64,000 nt of DNA, taken from NCBI GenBank assembly GCA_019321725.1, contig CM033105.1, positions 10,925,632 through 10,989,631 of the forward strand, written 5' to 3'. This DNA comes from Paulownia fortunei (taxonomy: Eukaryota > Streptophyta > Magnoliopsida > Lamiales > Paulowniaceae). A program made the position numbers and the translations under genes. This document shows positions 22,928 through 35,488 of this stretch, one piece after another (positions within the stretch are counted from its first letter, which is position 1; the number at the start of each line of letters is the position of its first letter). The notes under the pieces are model-generated. The model made no database searches. It was not told the DNA's origin and saw nothing but the letters and a program-made list of their open reading frames with translations.

Positions 22928-25021
22928 TGTTGGTTTCACGCGATCCCGGAAAACGTATACGCAATGGAATTTAAAATTTTTCAAAAACATAAATATACAT
23001 TACATCACATGTAATTAAAACGAATCCCAGAACCCTTTCACGATTATTCAGTTGTACGTTTTCTGATAGTTAAGTAAGAAAGTTTCAGAAACTCTTACAT
23101 TGATTTACACTCCGGCTGATGTAGGGATTGAAACGATTCAAATTGTTATCCTGAATGAAAGTATCTCCATGTTCTTCAATTCAAAACCCCTTTGATTGAA
23201 ATCTGATTCGCTTATAGGATCCCAAATGTTATCTCTCTAACGGTATCCACACCTCGGATGCCCACTTGCAACTGAATCCTATGCTAATAGTTTTCGATTC
23301 GATAATTCTATCCCAAAATAATTTTGTTTAGAATAAGAACACACTAACAATTGGTGTTTTAGGTGTTTAATTTAATTCTTAATTCAACAATTAAATTAAG
23401 AATTAAACTAGATAAAAGGTTGGTGAACTTTTGGAGATTGAAAGGAAATGAGGGACGAATTTTTGGGGATGAAAGAAAACTATTTTTTTTCACAAAAATC
23501 TGCAATTATAATCCCCATAAAAATATCCAAGAAGATTGTCAATCAAGACTATCACAAGTACTTTCTATATAGGACTCTTTTTCCTTTCTTATCTCCAACT
23601 CTTTTGATAAGTTTCCTTATCCCATAAGGACTTTTCTTTTTCCTTATTACCTCATAAAAATTGAATTCCAATTCAACTTCCTCTAGGAATTGGATTCTCA
23701 ATCCAATTTCCTAATGGGCTTTCTACAAGCCTACACCTAATGGGCCCAGGCCTAAATAATCAATTAGGTTCTACTTTAATTGATCCAATCAATTAAATTA
23801 ATTCATATAATTAATTAGGCCCATCTTACTTAATTGATCCAATCAATTAATTAAATATTCCAATTGGGATTCCTAATCCAATTAGGTCCAATCAATTAAT
23901 CTAATTAATTAATTGAATTAATTCCACACTTGAATTAATTTAACCCCATTAATTGATCACATTAATTAATCCAATACCTGGATTAATTTCTAGGCTAGAA
24001 ATAGACTTGTCCAAGTTTTGTGTGTGACCCCTCAGGTTCACTTTAAACTAGTCGTTGGCTCACAACTCTTGTGACTTAGTTGAACAATTAATTGTTCTAA
24101 TTAATTAATCCAATTAATTAATTCTCTTGAAATTAACTCATTAATTCCAAGAATCCACAAGACATGGGAAGCATCTAGTAATGTATCATGACTCCTAGTC
24201 TAAGGTGAATGTGCGAACCTATTTCAATTACGAATACTATGCAAGTATGGTCTTTCTGTCATCTAATCTCTCGATTGAACCTAGGGCATTGATATTGAGT
24301 CGAAACCCTATTAACTAAATAACTATGTTTCCATTCCTAGTAGTTTGATCCAACCTTGGCCAAGGATTTTAGAGTCAAGTATAGTGGAACACATAGGAGA
24401 TTCACCTATTCATCTAGATAGGTGACGAATTCTTTGTTGGCCACTCATTAATCTCCATACATGAAGATGTTACACCCAATATAAACCCCTTGTGATTATC
24501 ATGCAATCGGGAAATACATCAAAGTACAACATGTCATGCACAAGGTTATCATGGTGCCTCAAGTCTAAGGACTAATTTTAGCGCTATCGTAATGAGAAAA
24601 TTCCCATTCGACAATAGAATATTTCCAATTGAAAATTTTCAGATAGGGTTGTTCAGTGTACTTGTTCCCAACAAGCACCCGCATACATGCACTAGTGTTT
24701 CCATACCAATACCTATGGAATGAGGTATCCTCTTTTCGAGCCTGCATCATATGCGCAAGTTTCAACAGGATCAATGATTTTCCATTTCATTAATCCTTAA
24801 CTTGGAATGTTTTAAGATCACAATCTTAGAAGCATATTCCACGATTACCATCATATGCGCAACCATGCCCCATAGCTATGTGTGATCTAAGGATTTTATC
24901 TAATTCTTATGATGAATTTAAGATAAAGATTACCATTTAAATAATATTAATATAAATAAGAATAATTCACAAGAGTATAAGAACAACCAGAACAATTGGC
25001 ACGCCGGGCATTACTTTAACA
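22928..25021 (-). mobile_element. Solo LTR (copia), 2,094 bp, TSD AATAG
   Basis: Starts TGTTGG and ends AACA; flanked by the perfect 5-bp duplication aatag (22923-22927 and 25022-25026). It splits the RT frame exactly between 'PSKVEAI' and the continuation 'EVQSFLGLAGYYRRF'. It is homologous to the complete LTR of the copia element at 37068-39248 in the same orientation. No internal copia region is present, so LTR-LTR recombination removed it. Confidence 0.92.
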
Positions 25022-25026
25022 AATAG

Positions 25027-25447
25027 TTGATTACAACCTACTAATCCTTTAGAAGTACAAAGTTTTTTGGGTTTAGCTGGATATTATCGTAGATTTGTGG
25101 AAGGATTCTCCAAGATAGCTTCTCCTTTGACACAATTAACCAGAAAATGTGTGACATTTAAATGGACGGATGCTTGTGAGAAAAGTTTTCAGGAATTGAA
25201 GAAGAGGTTAACTTTAGCTCTTATTCTTTCTATTCCATCAGTATTGGAGGCTTTGTGGTTTACAGTGATGCTTCAAAAAATGGGTTGGGATGTGTATTGA
25301 TGCAAAATAGTAAAGTAGTTGCATATGCATCTAGACAACTTAAAGAGTATGAGAAGAATTATCCCACACATGATTTAGAGCTTGCTACGGTAGTGTTTGC
25401 ACTTAAGATATGGAGACATTATTTGTATGGTGAGCGATGTGAGATAT
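25027..25447 (+). pseudogene. Tekay RT C-terminus and first part of RNase H
   Basis: 'LEVQSFLGLAGYYRRFVEGFSKIA' (RT thumb) is followed by '[18 protein letters not shown]', then the RNase H blocks '[14 protein letters not shown]' (catalytic Asp), '[22 protein letters not shown]' (catalytic Glu) and '[17 protein letters not shown]'. A frame shift near 25250 separates RT from RNase H. The frame is cut by the second solo LTR. Confidence 0.85.
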
Positions 25448-27724
25448 TGTAATGCCTAATTCTCAATTCTCTCCACATAGCCAATAATAAGCGTCTTGCA
25501 TGAATATGCATCTAATCAATATGCATTATCGAATTATGGCCTACAAATAGCATGATTGCATGAACATGAATAATTGTTAGTATATGCTTTAGTTATGCTT
25601 TAACATGCATTAGTATATGAAATATGAGATCAAACTTTCATTTCTTGATTTAACATATTCCTTAAGTGCCCTTTTTGCAGTGAAAAGTTCAGTATCTCGG
25701 TTAAGGAAAATTGATGTGTTGAATGGCCATGAAATGAATTATTTTTGTTGCACCATACTAGTTATATGCTAAAGTGATTAATTGCCTAAATATTTACTTG
25801 AAATATGTTACATTTGGCTAAGAACTAAAAGTATGCAAAATAGTGCAATTTGATTGGTTGGTTGACTAGGTTGCATAAAACCATTCTAAACCACATTGCA
25901 CTTGATTATAACACCAAAGCATCAATTTTTGTCATTTCCTTAGCCCATGAACATGGATTTTGGCATGAGAAGACACCAAGCATGATGCAACCAATCATCA
26001 CCCTCCACTTACCTCTCTTTGAAAGACCAAAAAAATTATTTTCATCCATATTTCTTGTAGAAGCACCTCAAAAATGACCAGCCTTTATTCTCCTAAGTTT
26101 CTCCCAAATTTCTACACTCTCATACTCACACAAATTGAATTCAATCCATAGAAATCCATAGAACATAAGCTAGAACAAGTTTCCATCATTTTAAGCTTGA
26201 AACCGTTGATTTTGAAGCTTAATTCCAACTTAATCAAGGTATATTCTTTTTCAATGAATTTGTAGTATCTTGGATGGTTACATGTTTTAGTATGCTTTTG
26301 TATGATTGAAAACTTAAGTAAGTTACACTTGAAGCCAAAACCAAGCTAGTTAAGCTAATTTTTAGCAAAATTGATAGTTTTGTGAAATTGTTTAATTTAC
26401 TTGTTTCTATTGATTTTGTAATGCTTATATTATGTTTGGAAGTTTCTTTGAATGATTGAAAACAATAGCAATTAATTTGCTTAATTGAAGGGTACAATTA
26501 ATTTAAGTTAGAACCGAATTTACGTCATATTAATTTGGATTGTGTGCATGTTTTAGGGAATGCCCTAATAATTATATTTGAATTATTAGTTATTTAATGG
26601 CTGTCCTAATGTTTAATGTCTTGAAATAGTAGTAAAATATGGAGTATGCATTGTTTTTAAGGTTATGTAATTGATATGAAGGTGTTTACAAAAGATTGAA
26701 AAGTATATATGAACTTTAACTAGAATAGACTAAATGATTTATAAAAAGGATATTAAATGGTACATGATTTGATAATGTTAGGCCATTAACACATCTTATC
26801 TTCTAAAGAAATTGGTCTTTTCACTTGCCACAAAAATGGACTTGAGGTAAATTGAAGCTTTCATTTGCTGTATCACAAGAATCATATTGTTGATGTTTTA
26901 TTGTGATTTTTATTATTTGTCAAATGATGTAATGTTTGATGCATTTATGGTTCATGAAGCATGAGACTATTAAGAATATAATGAGGTTTTGAAAAGAAAG
27001 TATGGTACTTGATTGATGGTCGGGTAGACAAAGGATGCGGGAGGGACCGGCGGACCTAATAAATGGTGGCAAAACTTGAGGTTGAAAAACTAGTGTAGAA
27101 AAGCCACAATAAATGAGATAGAATACGGCTAATACCTGAGGTTGAAAGACCAAGTATGGAAACCCCGTATTAGTTCTCTTATTGACCAATCATTATGAAC
27201 AGGTTCTGAAAACCACGGTCTATCGCTATTAGTTAGGTACCACACTTCAAGGGCCCTAAAGAATGATTTATGAAAGAAAGTTATTAAATTGAATACTGCA
27301 TTTAATCATTATGTGATTTGTATGTACGCTATTTGTTATTGCATCAGTTTCACCTTACTGAGCTTTTAGCTCATTAGATTCATGTGATGCAGGTGGTAAT
27401 GTACAGGTTTAGAGGTTGACTGAGTCTCCAGAGCAGCTAGACAGAAATTTGTTCATATGCTATGCTTCGAGCTGTTTTGTATCATATTTTGAAAACTTTG
27501 TTTTGTTTTTAAATAAGCCGCTCTGTTATGGTTTTGTAAACAGTTGTACTCAGTTTTGATATATATATATGGTGTGTTTAAAATGATTCAAACTCTTTCT
27601 CTTATAGCTAAAAATGTGAACTTTTATTAAAAACCATAACTCTAGTAATGATAAAAAATTAACATTTCTTGACTTAACTGTATCAACTTGTTTAGGATCT
27701 GCAGTTAGATTAAGGGGTGTGACA
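25448..27724 (+). mobile_element. Solo LTR (Tekay-like gypsy), 2,277 bp, TSD GATAT
   Basis: Starts TGTAATGCC and ends GGGGTGTGACA. The perfect duplication gatat flanks it (25443-25447 and 27725-27729), and the RNase H frame resumes directly after. Near 27355-27395 it shares the 'cttactgagc..ttagct..' module with the Tekay LTRs, so it is a related but different family. It contains a short internal repeat with 'ctgaggttgaaa' near 27075 and 27135. Confidence 0.9.
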
Positions 27725-27726
27725 GA

Positions 27727-27970
27727 TATATACTGATCACAAGAGCTTAAAATATTTCTTCACCCAAAAAGAGTTAAATATGCAACAACGAAGATGGTTA
27801 AAGTTAGTGAAAGATTATGACTGTGTGATCAACTATCATCCTAGTAAGGCTAATTTTGTAGTTGATGCATTAAGCAGGAAATCAACACAAAATACCATAG
27901 TTTTAGCTTTGACTCAGAAACCAGAGTTAATTGAACTACAGAAAATGGATGTAGAAATTGTACAATAGGG
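27727..27970 (+). pseudogene. Tekay RNase H, second part
   Basis: Continues from 25447: '[22 protein letters not shown]' with the third catalytic Asp, '[16 protein letters not shown]' with the fourth. Ends at a stop near 27966, before the integrase linker. Confidence 0.85.
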
Positions 27971-27974
27971 ATCA

Positions 27975-29160
27975 GTGGAGGCCAAATTTACAACTTTGAC
28001 ACTCCAACCGACTTTGATTGATAGAATTCAACAAGGACAACAAGTTGATGAATATGTTACTAAAATGATGAAAGATACGGCTTCAGAAATATTTTTTGAT
28101 TTTCAAATATCGGAGAATGGTATCTTGCAGTTTCAAAAAAGGTTATATGTGCCTAATGTAGACAACATTCGGGAACATATTTTGGCAGAGGCACATTCAA
28201 CACCATATTCAGTGCATCCAGGAGCTACTAAAATATATAGAGATTTGATAACGCATTATTGGTGGCCAGGTATGAAAAGAGATGTTGCTCAATTTATAAA
28301 ACAATGTTTGATATGTCAATAAATAAAGGCAGAACATCAAAGACCAGTAGGACCCTTGCAACTTTTATTTATTCCAGAGTGAAATGGGAAAAAATTACAA
28401 TGGATTTCGTGTCGAGATTACCTAAAACAGTTAAAGGTCACGATGCTATTTGGGTTATCATTGACAGGCTAACTAAATTTGCTCATTTTCTTCCAATATG
28501 TTCCACTTATTCAATGGACTGTTCTGCATAGATATATATACAGGAAGTGGTCAGACTTCATAGAGTACACTATCTATTATTTCTTATAAAGATTCAAGGT
28601 TTTTATCTATATTTTGGAAGAGTTTACACAAGGCGTTGGGAACATAATTATCTTTCAGCACTGCATATCATCCTCAGACTGATGGACAATTCGAGAGAAC
28701 AATACAAACATTGGAAGATATGCTTAGAACTTGTGTATTAGATTTTTGGTCAATGGAGCAAATTTTTACCTTTAGTGGAATTCTCTTATAATAACAGCTA
28801 TCAGTCCACTATTGGAATGGCCCCCTATGAAGCATTATATGGTAGAAAATATAGATCTCCAGTTCATTGGGATGAAGTTGGTGAAAAGAAGCTTTTGGGT
28901 CCAAATATGATTCTAGAAATTACAAAAGTTGTGACACAAATTCGTCAACGAATGCAGACTGCCCAGAGCCGACAGAAAAGTTATGCTGATCAAAGAAGAA
29001 GAATGTTAGAATTTGCAGTAGGAGATCAGGTATTTCTGAAGGTATCTCCAATAAAGGGGATTATGTGGTTTGGAAAGAAAGGAAAGATAAGTCCTAGATA
29101 TATTGGTCCATTTCATATTATTGAGTGAATTAGGAATATTACTTACAAACTCGACCTACC
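27975..29160 (+). pseudogene. Tekay integrase
   Basis: The HHCC zinc-binding region runs 'AHSTPYSVHPGATKIYRDL' to 'CLIC' (about 28190-28320). The catalytic core has 'WEKITMDFVSRLP' (first Asp), a damaged second block around 28580-28600, and a '[11 protein letters not shown]' block with the Glu. The GPY-like C-terminal domain has 'GKKGKISPRYIGPFHIIE'. Frames shift at about 28300, 28530 and 28750. At 28585-28587 a tyrosine codon stands where the 'SDRDPRF' catalytic Asp is expected. Confidence 0.82.
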
Positions 29161-29167
29161 TAGATCA

Positions 29168-29437
29168 ATGTCTCAAGTGCAAAATGTATTTCATGTATCT
29201 ATGTTGAGGAAATATATTGCGAATCTATCTCATATTCTGAAGAATGAACCTATAGAGTTGAAAGAAGATTTGAGTTATGAAGAAAGACCTGTAGAGATTC
29301 TTTTACGAGAGGTAAAACAACTCAGAAATAAAACAATCCCATTGGTTAAAGTATTATGGAGAAATCAATCAATAGAATAAGCTACTTGGGAAAGGGAAGA
29401 TGATATGAAAGTTAAGTATCCAGAACTCTTTCGGTAA
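29168..29437 (+). pseudogene. Tekay integrase C-terminal chromodomain
   Basis: 'NVFHVSMLRKYI' is followed by the chromodomain 'PVEILLREVKQLRNKTIPLV', 'WRNQSIE', 'ATWEREDDMKVKYPELF'. Chromodomains direct chromovirus integration to marked chromatin. One stop at 29378-29380 interrupts it. Together with LTR structure this identifies Tekay. Confidence 0.85.
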
Positions 29438-29460
29438 GTAAATTTCGAGGATGAAATTTT

Positions 29461-29476
29461 AATAAGAAGGGAAAGA
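29461..29476 (+). other. Polypurine tract of Tekay element
   Basis: 'aataagaagggaaaga' lies directly before the 3' LTR start TGTGATACCC at 29477, the expected place for plus-strand priming. Confidence 0.75.
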
Positions 29477-32400
29477 TGTGATACCCAAGCCTCACACTAG
29501 TCACTTGACCAATATGATTCATGCACTATATGCTAATTTGCACTAACATCTATATTGCATCTTTTATAGCATTCTTAATCATTATACCTCCAATGCTATC
29601 ACTTGATGTTAGTAGTTGAGATCCTACAACCTAATTAAATGATTCTATATTTAGATAAGATAACGAATAGATTGATCAATATGGTGGATATTCATAGGTT
29701 GTATGTTATAGTTTTAGAAGTGTTAAAGGTGTCACTAGTAAGCTTATATGATTCGATTCGATTTGATCGAGGTGTTTTAAAGGTATACATCCATAGATTA
29801 ACATACTTAGGATATCGGACATGATATAATGTGATTTAAGTATCATAATACAAGGTTCATATGTGCATGTGATTTAAAAAATAAAAACTAGACAATCATT
29901 TAAGAATCGGATGTCGATCGAATGAACGATTAAGAAATTAAGGCATAATATATTATCCGATCATATGGAGATTAAAGTAGGTTGTACATAGATAAATAAG
30001 TAATGAGAAACACCAGATTAGGGCTGTATAAGGTGTGAAAAATATCAGATTTGAACCACAACTTGACACCTCAACTTTACCACCTCAAGCTTCCACCTCA
30101 AGCTTTCTTCATTTCTATCCTTGAGCCACGACCAAAAACTATTTTCTGAGCTATTTCACTTCCAAAACCTTCATATTTAATGTTATAAATTTCTCTCAAG
30201 TAATTCCAAGTAAAGAAAAAATTGAAGGAAGCAAAGGGAAGTAAGGAGGAGCAAGTTGAATCTAAAATATGTGCATAGATGAGCTTTAATTCATGTTTTT
30301 GATTTAAGTTCTTGAATTGTTTGAGGGTTTATAATTTTTAAAGCTTCTATTATTGATTATAATCATGTTAGGATGTTATTTGTGGTCTTTTAGTTTACAA
30401 AATAAGAATTTTTAGTTGCAAAATCACAATAAAAATCACTAGGGACAGAAAGAGTATACTTGCTGATTTTTTATATTTATGCTTTATATATGTATGATAA
30501 CTTGATTAAAACCTATGTATTTCACCATATATGTATTTATATATGAGTCTAGGTGATGTATATAAGTTTAGAGAGGTTATAAATTGTAACATAGTGTGAT
30601 AATTAAAGAGGTGCTCAAAACTGTCTTCTTGAAATTCAGATTCTGTCCTATGTGAATGGTGCTGGTTTTACATCAATAAATCCATTAGTTTTGGTAGTAC
30701 TTTGACCTGGTTGTCTATTTATATGTTTTATCTAAGTATGGTGAAAATTTGGGAGTGATTGAATGTACTTAAGGGTGCCAAAATCATTAATGTCATGAAG
30801 TGTGCAAAACTATCACGGTAGGAAAACAATCTGTTTCAATATATTGTGAAGAGTGCTGAACTTGGGAAGTTATATCCATGAGTTTTAGAAATTATATGAT
30901 ATTTTTACATTTATATACATGTTATCTAAGTGTGGTAAAAATTTGGGAGTGATTGGATATGTTTAGGGATGTCAACATTATCATGCAACTAAATTGGACA
31001 GCAAGTAAATATGAAAATGTGAATCTGACCTATTTGATAACTTAGCATATTTCAACCTAGACATATTGCTATTGAGTGTTAACAATTAGAACATGATAGT
31101 AGATTTATAATACTTCAACTATATGATGTTTACATGTATCTAAGATGAAAAATTAAGGTGTTGAAGGGACTACATTGGGTTCTAGTTTGTAAAACCTAGA
31201 TAGCTTCGTGTTTAAAGTTTTAGTATGATATTTTATGCTTTTTACTTGCCAAATTGGGAATGGTGCTTGATGTTGGGTAATATTACAGGCTATTTTAGAT
31301 CTAAGATTGGAGGGGAAAATAAATTTAGACTAAGCCACCAACCAAGTGAAAGGTAAATAAAGATTCATTTGCAACTACAATGCATGAACATAGTATGTCT
31401 TGAAGCATTTATACCTAATGTATTGATTATATTAAATTTGACTGAGAGTCTTATGATTCTTGAAACATGTTGAGAGCAAGATGACTTGCATTTCATATTG
31501 AACATACCATTCAGGAGCATTTACATGTGCATGCACGGCTTATGAGTATAGTGGAGGTTCTTGCATGCACGATATGATTTGAGACATGGTTTTTAGAAAG
31601 AAATATATTTTGGTTGGCCACTACTAGTGTACTGAGGCATGCGAGGTGTGCTTATATGATATTTTGGGGTGTCGTGAGTGTTATTTCTCGGAGGATCACA
31701 GGGGTTGACAGGGGGTGTGCCTCTAGTAGTCATGAGAGGGTGGACCACTTGACTGTGCCCTTATTGACTCCACCAGTGGGAAGACTTTTGGAAGATCACA
31801 GGGAAAGACAGGGGTGGACCTCTGGTGATCTCAGGAAATGACCCTTGGACTGAGTCAATTTATTTATGGTCATGTGATTATTGATATTGTTCAGAGCTCT
31901 ATCCGGTGTATAGTAGGTGGGTCAAGGACCCAATAAATGAAGTGATTTTTTAATAAAAACTTTTTTATTTATGAGTACTCAATTTAATACATTTATAGCA
32001 TCATATCTTAGAGTTGAGTTGCATGAGATTTTATATCATACTCTTGTCATACATGATTTTTACTTATTGAGCATTAGCTTATGTAGTTCATGCATTGTAG
32101 GTGATCATGGTGAGACTTGAGACCTCTGGTTTACTGGCTAGCAGTGGAGCTCCTATAGGCTTTCAAAGATCAATGTACTTAGATGACGACCTGTTGGGTT
32201 ATTTTTTGGGCTGTTTTTTATTTTATAGTTATTGTATTATATTAGTGACTTTATCCTGTATATCACTTTCAAAACTCATTTGTGATAGAGAGTTTGGATT
32301 TGTAATGGTTTTGATAGACTTGGTTAATGTTTAATAACTACCTATATATATACAGTGTTCAGGATATGAAAGCACTTTACTTTTATCAATGTTTTGTTGA

Positions 32401-32499
32401 ACTGAGTAGAAAAAAAAGTTTTACACATGCATACGTTCACAAATTATGTTGCACATGTTGTTTATATATATATTTATACATATTGTTGGGAGGTTATGA
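29477..32499 (+). repeat. Tekay 3' LTR (about 3.0 kb)
   Basis: Begins TGTGATACCC after the PPT. It aligns with the 5' LTR remnant over 30600-31345 and 31985-32499, and ends 'ttgttgggaggttatga' where the 5' LTR has 'gttggggggtgttaca'. Downstream sequence is copia RT coding, which fixes the end. About 31690-31830 contains two copies of a 'ggatcacaggg..gacaggg' motif roughly 105 bp apart. Confidence 0.8.
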
Positions 32500-33260
32500 T
32501 ATTATCCCTAGGATAAAAGATACATCTCCCAAGTCATTCATGGAAAACTGATTTGATAACCAAGTCCTCGTTGATTGCAACATTCCTACATCATTCTCAA
32601 TGAGTAGGATGTTATCAATGTAGAGTACAACAAATGTAACTGTACTCCCACTAACTTTCTTGTAGACACATGGTTCATCCGGTTCTTATGAAAGTTAAAC
32701 ATTTTGATCGTTTCATCAAACCGAATGTTTTAACTCCTTGAAGCTTATTTGAGTCCATAAATTGATCTCTAGAGCTTGCAAACCTTTTGCTTGCTCCCTC
32801 TGGATATGAAGCCTTCCGGATGTTTCATATAGATCTCTTCCTTAATGTTTCCATTAAGGAAAGTGGTCTTCCCATCCATTTACCATATCTCATAGTCATA
32901 ATATACAGATATGGCTAGCAGTATTCATGGATTTAAGCATTGTTACTGGTGAAAAAGTTTCCTCATAATTAATTCCTTGCTTCTGAGTATAACATTTTGC
33001 TACCAATCGTGCCTTATAGGTCGCTACCTCTCCATCTACTCCAAGCTTCTGCTTGTAAACCTATTTACAACCAATTGGAACAATTTTCTGTGGTGGGTCC
33101 ACCAAAGTCCATACCTTGTTGGAGTACATAGAGTCCATTTTAGACTGCATAGCTTCTTGCCACTTCTTTGAGTCAATGTCAGACATCGCCTCTCCATAGC
33201 TTCTTGGATGATTATCCAAAGGGAGTTCCTCTTCTTTGTTCTCTAACAACAAATTGTACC
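32500..33260 (-). pseudogene. Copia reverse transcriptase, N-terminal part
   Basis: Read on the - strand: 'SYGEAMSDIDSKKWQEAMQSK', 'NKVWTLVDPP', a decayed 'YEETFSPV' block near 32960, 'PCVYKKVSG', the catalytic region 'VLYIDNILLIEND' (Asp-Asn instead of Asp-Asp), and 'FSMNDLGDVSFILG', which ends at the Tekay border. Several stops and shifts lie between the blocks. Confidence 0.8.
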
Positions 33261-33429
33261 TCTTAGGTACCCTTGTGACCCTTTTAGATCTTCGAAGAGG
33301 TTGTGCTTCAAAGGGTCCAACATCAGCTGGTGTACCAGTTACTGCGTAGTTAGGGTGTTCTATGGTTCTTGAACCTCTTCAAGTTCTACGACATTGTCAC
33401 TTCCATCTGAAAGAAATTCTTTTTCAAGG

Positions 33430-34240
33430 AAGGTAGCATTCCTCAAAATGAACACCCTTTATTCCGTGGCATCATAGAAATAGTATCCAATAGACTCCTT
33501 TGGATACCCCAAAAACTTGCATAAGCTGGATCCCATATCCAACTTATCTCCCATTAGCTGCTTCACATAAGCAGCATACCCCCATACCCTAAGGTATTTA
33601 TAAGATGGTGTTTTTCCACACCACATCTCATATGGTGTTTTTGACACGGTTTTAGATAGTACCCTATTTAATAGGTATGTCATTGTTTTAAGGCATAACC
33701 CCAGAATGAAGAGGTAATGAAGTGAAGCTCATCATAGATCGAACCATATCCGACAAGGTTCGATTCCTGTGTTCTGCAACTCTGTTGAATTAGGAAGTAG
33801 TAAAATGAGTCTACTGTGAGAGAATTCCATTCTCTTTTAGATAATCTAAAAATTATGTGCTTAAGTATTCACCTCCTCGATCAAATCGAAGAGTTTTTAT
33901 ACTTAATCCAGTTTGTTTATCTAGTTCGATTCTGAATTCTTTGAACTTTTCAAATACTTCAAACTTATACCTTAAAAGATACACATAACCATACCTAGAG
34001 AAGTCATCGGTAAATGTTAAGAAGTAGTTAGAGTTTCCACGAGCACTAACATTTAGTGGCTTATATACATCTGTATAGATCAAATCCAAAAGATGCTTGG
34101 CTCGCTCCACTTGTCCAACAAATGGAGATTTGGTTATCTTTCCTTTGAGGTAAGATTCACATGTTGGTAGTTCTTGCTCTTTCATTAGATCAAGCATTTA
34201 TACCAATTTATTAATCATTTTCTCAGAAATATGTCCTAAT
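33430..34240 (-). pseudogene. Copia integrase
   Basis: The frame at 34197-33853 has 'FVGQVERAKHLLDLIYTDV', 'YFLTFTDDFSRYGYVYLL' and 'TLRFDRGGEYLS', the D and D of the copia integrase core. The frame at 33683-33459 has 'MTYLLNRVLSKTVSKTPYE' and 'LRVWGYAAYV', the region after the catalytic Glu. The stretch between (33690-33850) is shifted. Confidence 0.82.
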
Positions 34241-34249
34241 TTTGCATGC

Positions 34250-34660
34250 CACAGACTCATGGAACTATGATTATCTAATTTTTTTTATTTTGTTGAATTT
34301 TAAAAATAGGGTTATGGGGAGTAACAGTATATAAATAATTCGTCAAAGAACCAGAATAGATAAAATTAGAACGTTTGAAAGTGGAACAATTTTCATTCTT
34401 AATGGTAAATCCAAAACCTTCTCTATCCAAAACTGGAGTAGAGATAATGTTCTTAATAATATCCGAAACAAAAAGATAATTGTTTAAAACTATTACATAA
34501 CCATTCTCTAAAGCTAGATTGATGGTCCCTTAGCTAATGCAGCAACTCTTGCTCCATTCCCCATCCTAAGGACTGACTCTCCTCCATCCAGCTTCCTACT
34601 TCTTGCCATCATCTGCAAATCATTGTAGATATGTGAGTCACAACCGATATCTAATACTCA
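34250..34660 (-). pseudogene. Copia protease
   Basis: In broken frames after gag: a 'DIGCDSHIYNDLQ' block, the degenerate form of the copia protease site, then 'LDGGESVLRMGNGARVAAL', 'TINLALENGYVIVLNN' and 'NIISTPVLD'. Stops occur near 34525 and 34285. Confidence 0.7.
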
Positions 34661-35488
34661 AGAAGTATTGTTAACCAACAAGTTAACTTCAATAAAATAC
34701 ATACCTGAACTCTTCAGACTTCCAAGATACTTCTTGCAATTCCTCTTCCAGTGCCCTGGTTTGCCGCAGTAATGACACTTGTCATTGGCTTGAGAATAAA
34801 CCTTTTTGACACTGCCCTTAGCTTTTAGCTTGTTGGGTTTAGAGGAACCCTTTCCTTTCTTCTTTCCTTTCTTGGGCTTTTTAGCCTTTAATCCGGAAGA
34901 AGATCCAACAAGCCGAATTAGCTTGTCCTTTTTCATAGTGGACTCAGCCGTCTTAACATGTTCACAAGCTCAACAACACTAGACTCCATGTTGTGCATGT
35001 TAAAGTTGACAACAAAGGTGTCAAATGATGGAGGCAGAGACTACAACAGAAGATTCGTATAGAGTTAGTTCTCCATAATGACTCCAAGCCTTTCAATAAG
35101 GCCTATCATTTTCAATCCATGATCATGGATTGAAGAGCCCTCAGTCATACGACATCTAAAAAGCTCTTTTGAGATCTGATATCTCCTCTACCGAGTTCTT
35201 TCACAATACAACTCATATAGGTGAATAAGGATTTTATCTCTGCAACTCATTTGATATCGATGTCAGCATGTAGCATCAAGCCTGCAGATTATCGTCAACA
35301 TGACGTAAGTAATCTACATAATCCTCTAAAGTAATATCCTTCCATGGAACCGAAGGTGGCGCAGTGTCGAGGACATATGCCCTCTTCTCCGACTGAAGAA
35401 CTATTTTCAGGTTTCTTAGCTAATCGACAAAGTTAGGTTCAGTTAATTTATTTTGTTCAAAGATTGTTGCAAGTGGATTCTTTGCCAT
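34655..35488 (-). pseudogene. Copia gag with CCHC knuckle
   Basis: The likely start ATG is at 35488 ('MAKNPLATIFEQNKLTEPNF'), a common copia Gag opening in plants. The C-terminal frame 34936-34658 is very lysine-rich and contains a canonical CX2CX4HX4C knuckle (CHYCGKPGHWKRNC) for RNA binding. Several stops interrupt the middle (for example near 35415, 35270, 35215). Confidence 0.8.

Larger units (their letters stand above)
18450..32499 (+). mobile_element. Ty3/gypsy Tekay (chromovirus) element, decayed, with nested insertions
   Basis: Order on the + strand: 5' LTR remnant, gag, protease, RT, RNase H, integrase, chromodomain, PPT, 3' LTR. The C-terminal chromodomain and the 'tgtgataccc...' LTR start assign it to the Tekay (Del) chromovirus lineage. 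Two solo LTRs (22928-25021, 25448-27724) split RT and RNase H, and a truncated LTR (19224-20105) sits in the 5' LTR. Many stops make it non-functional. Its 3' LTR abuts copia RT coding sequence at 32500, so it inserted into that copia element. Confidence 0.85.
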
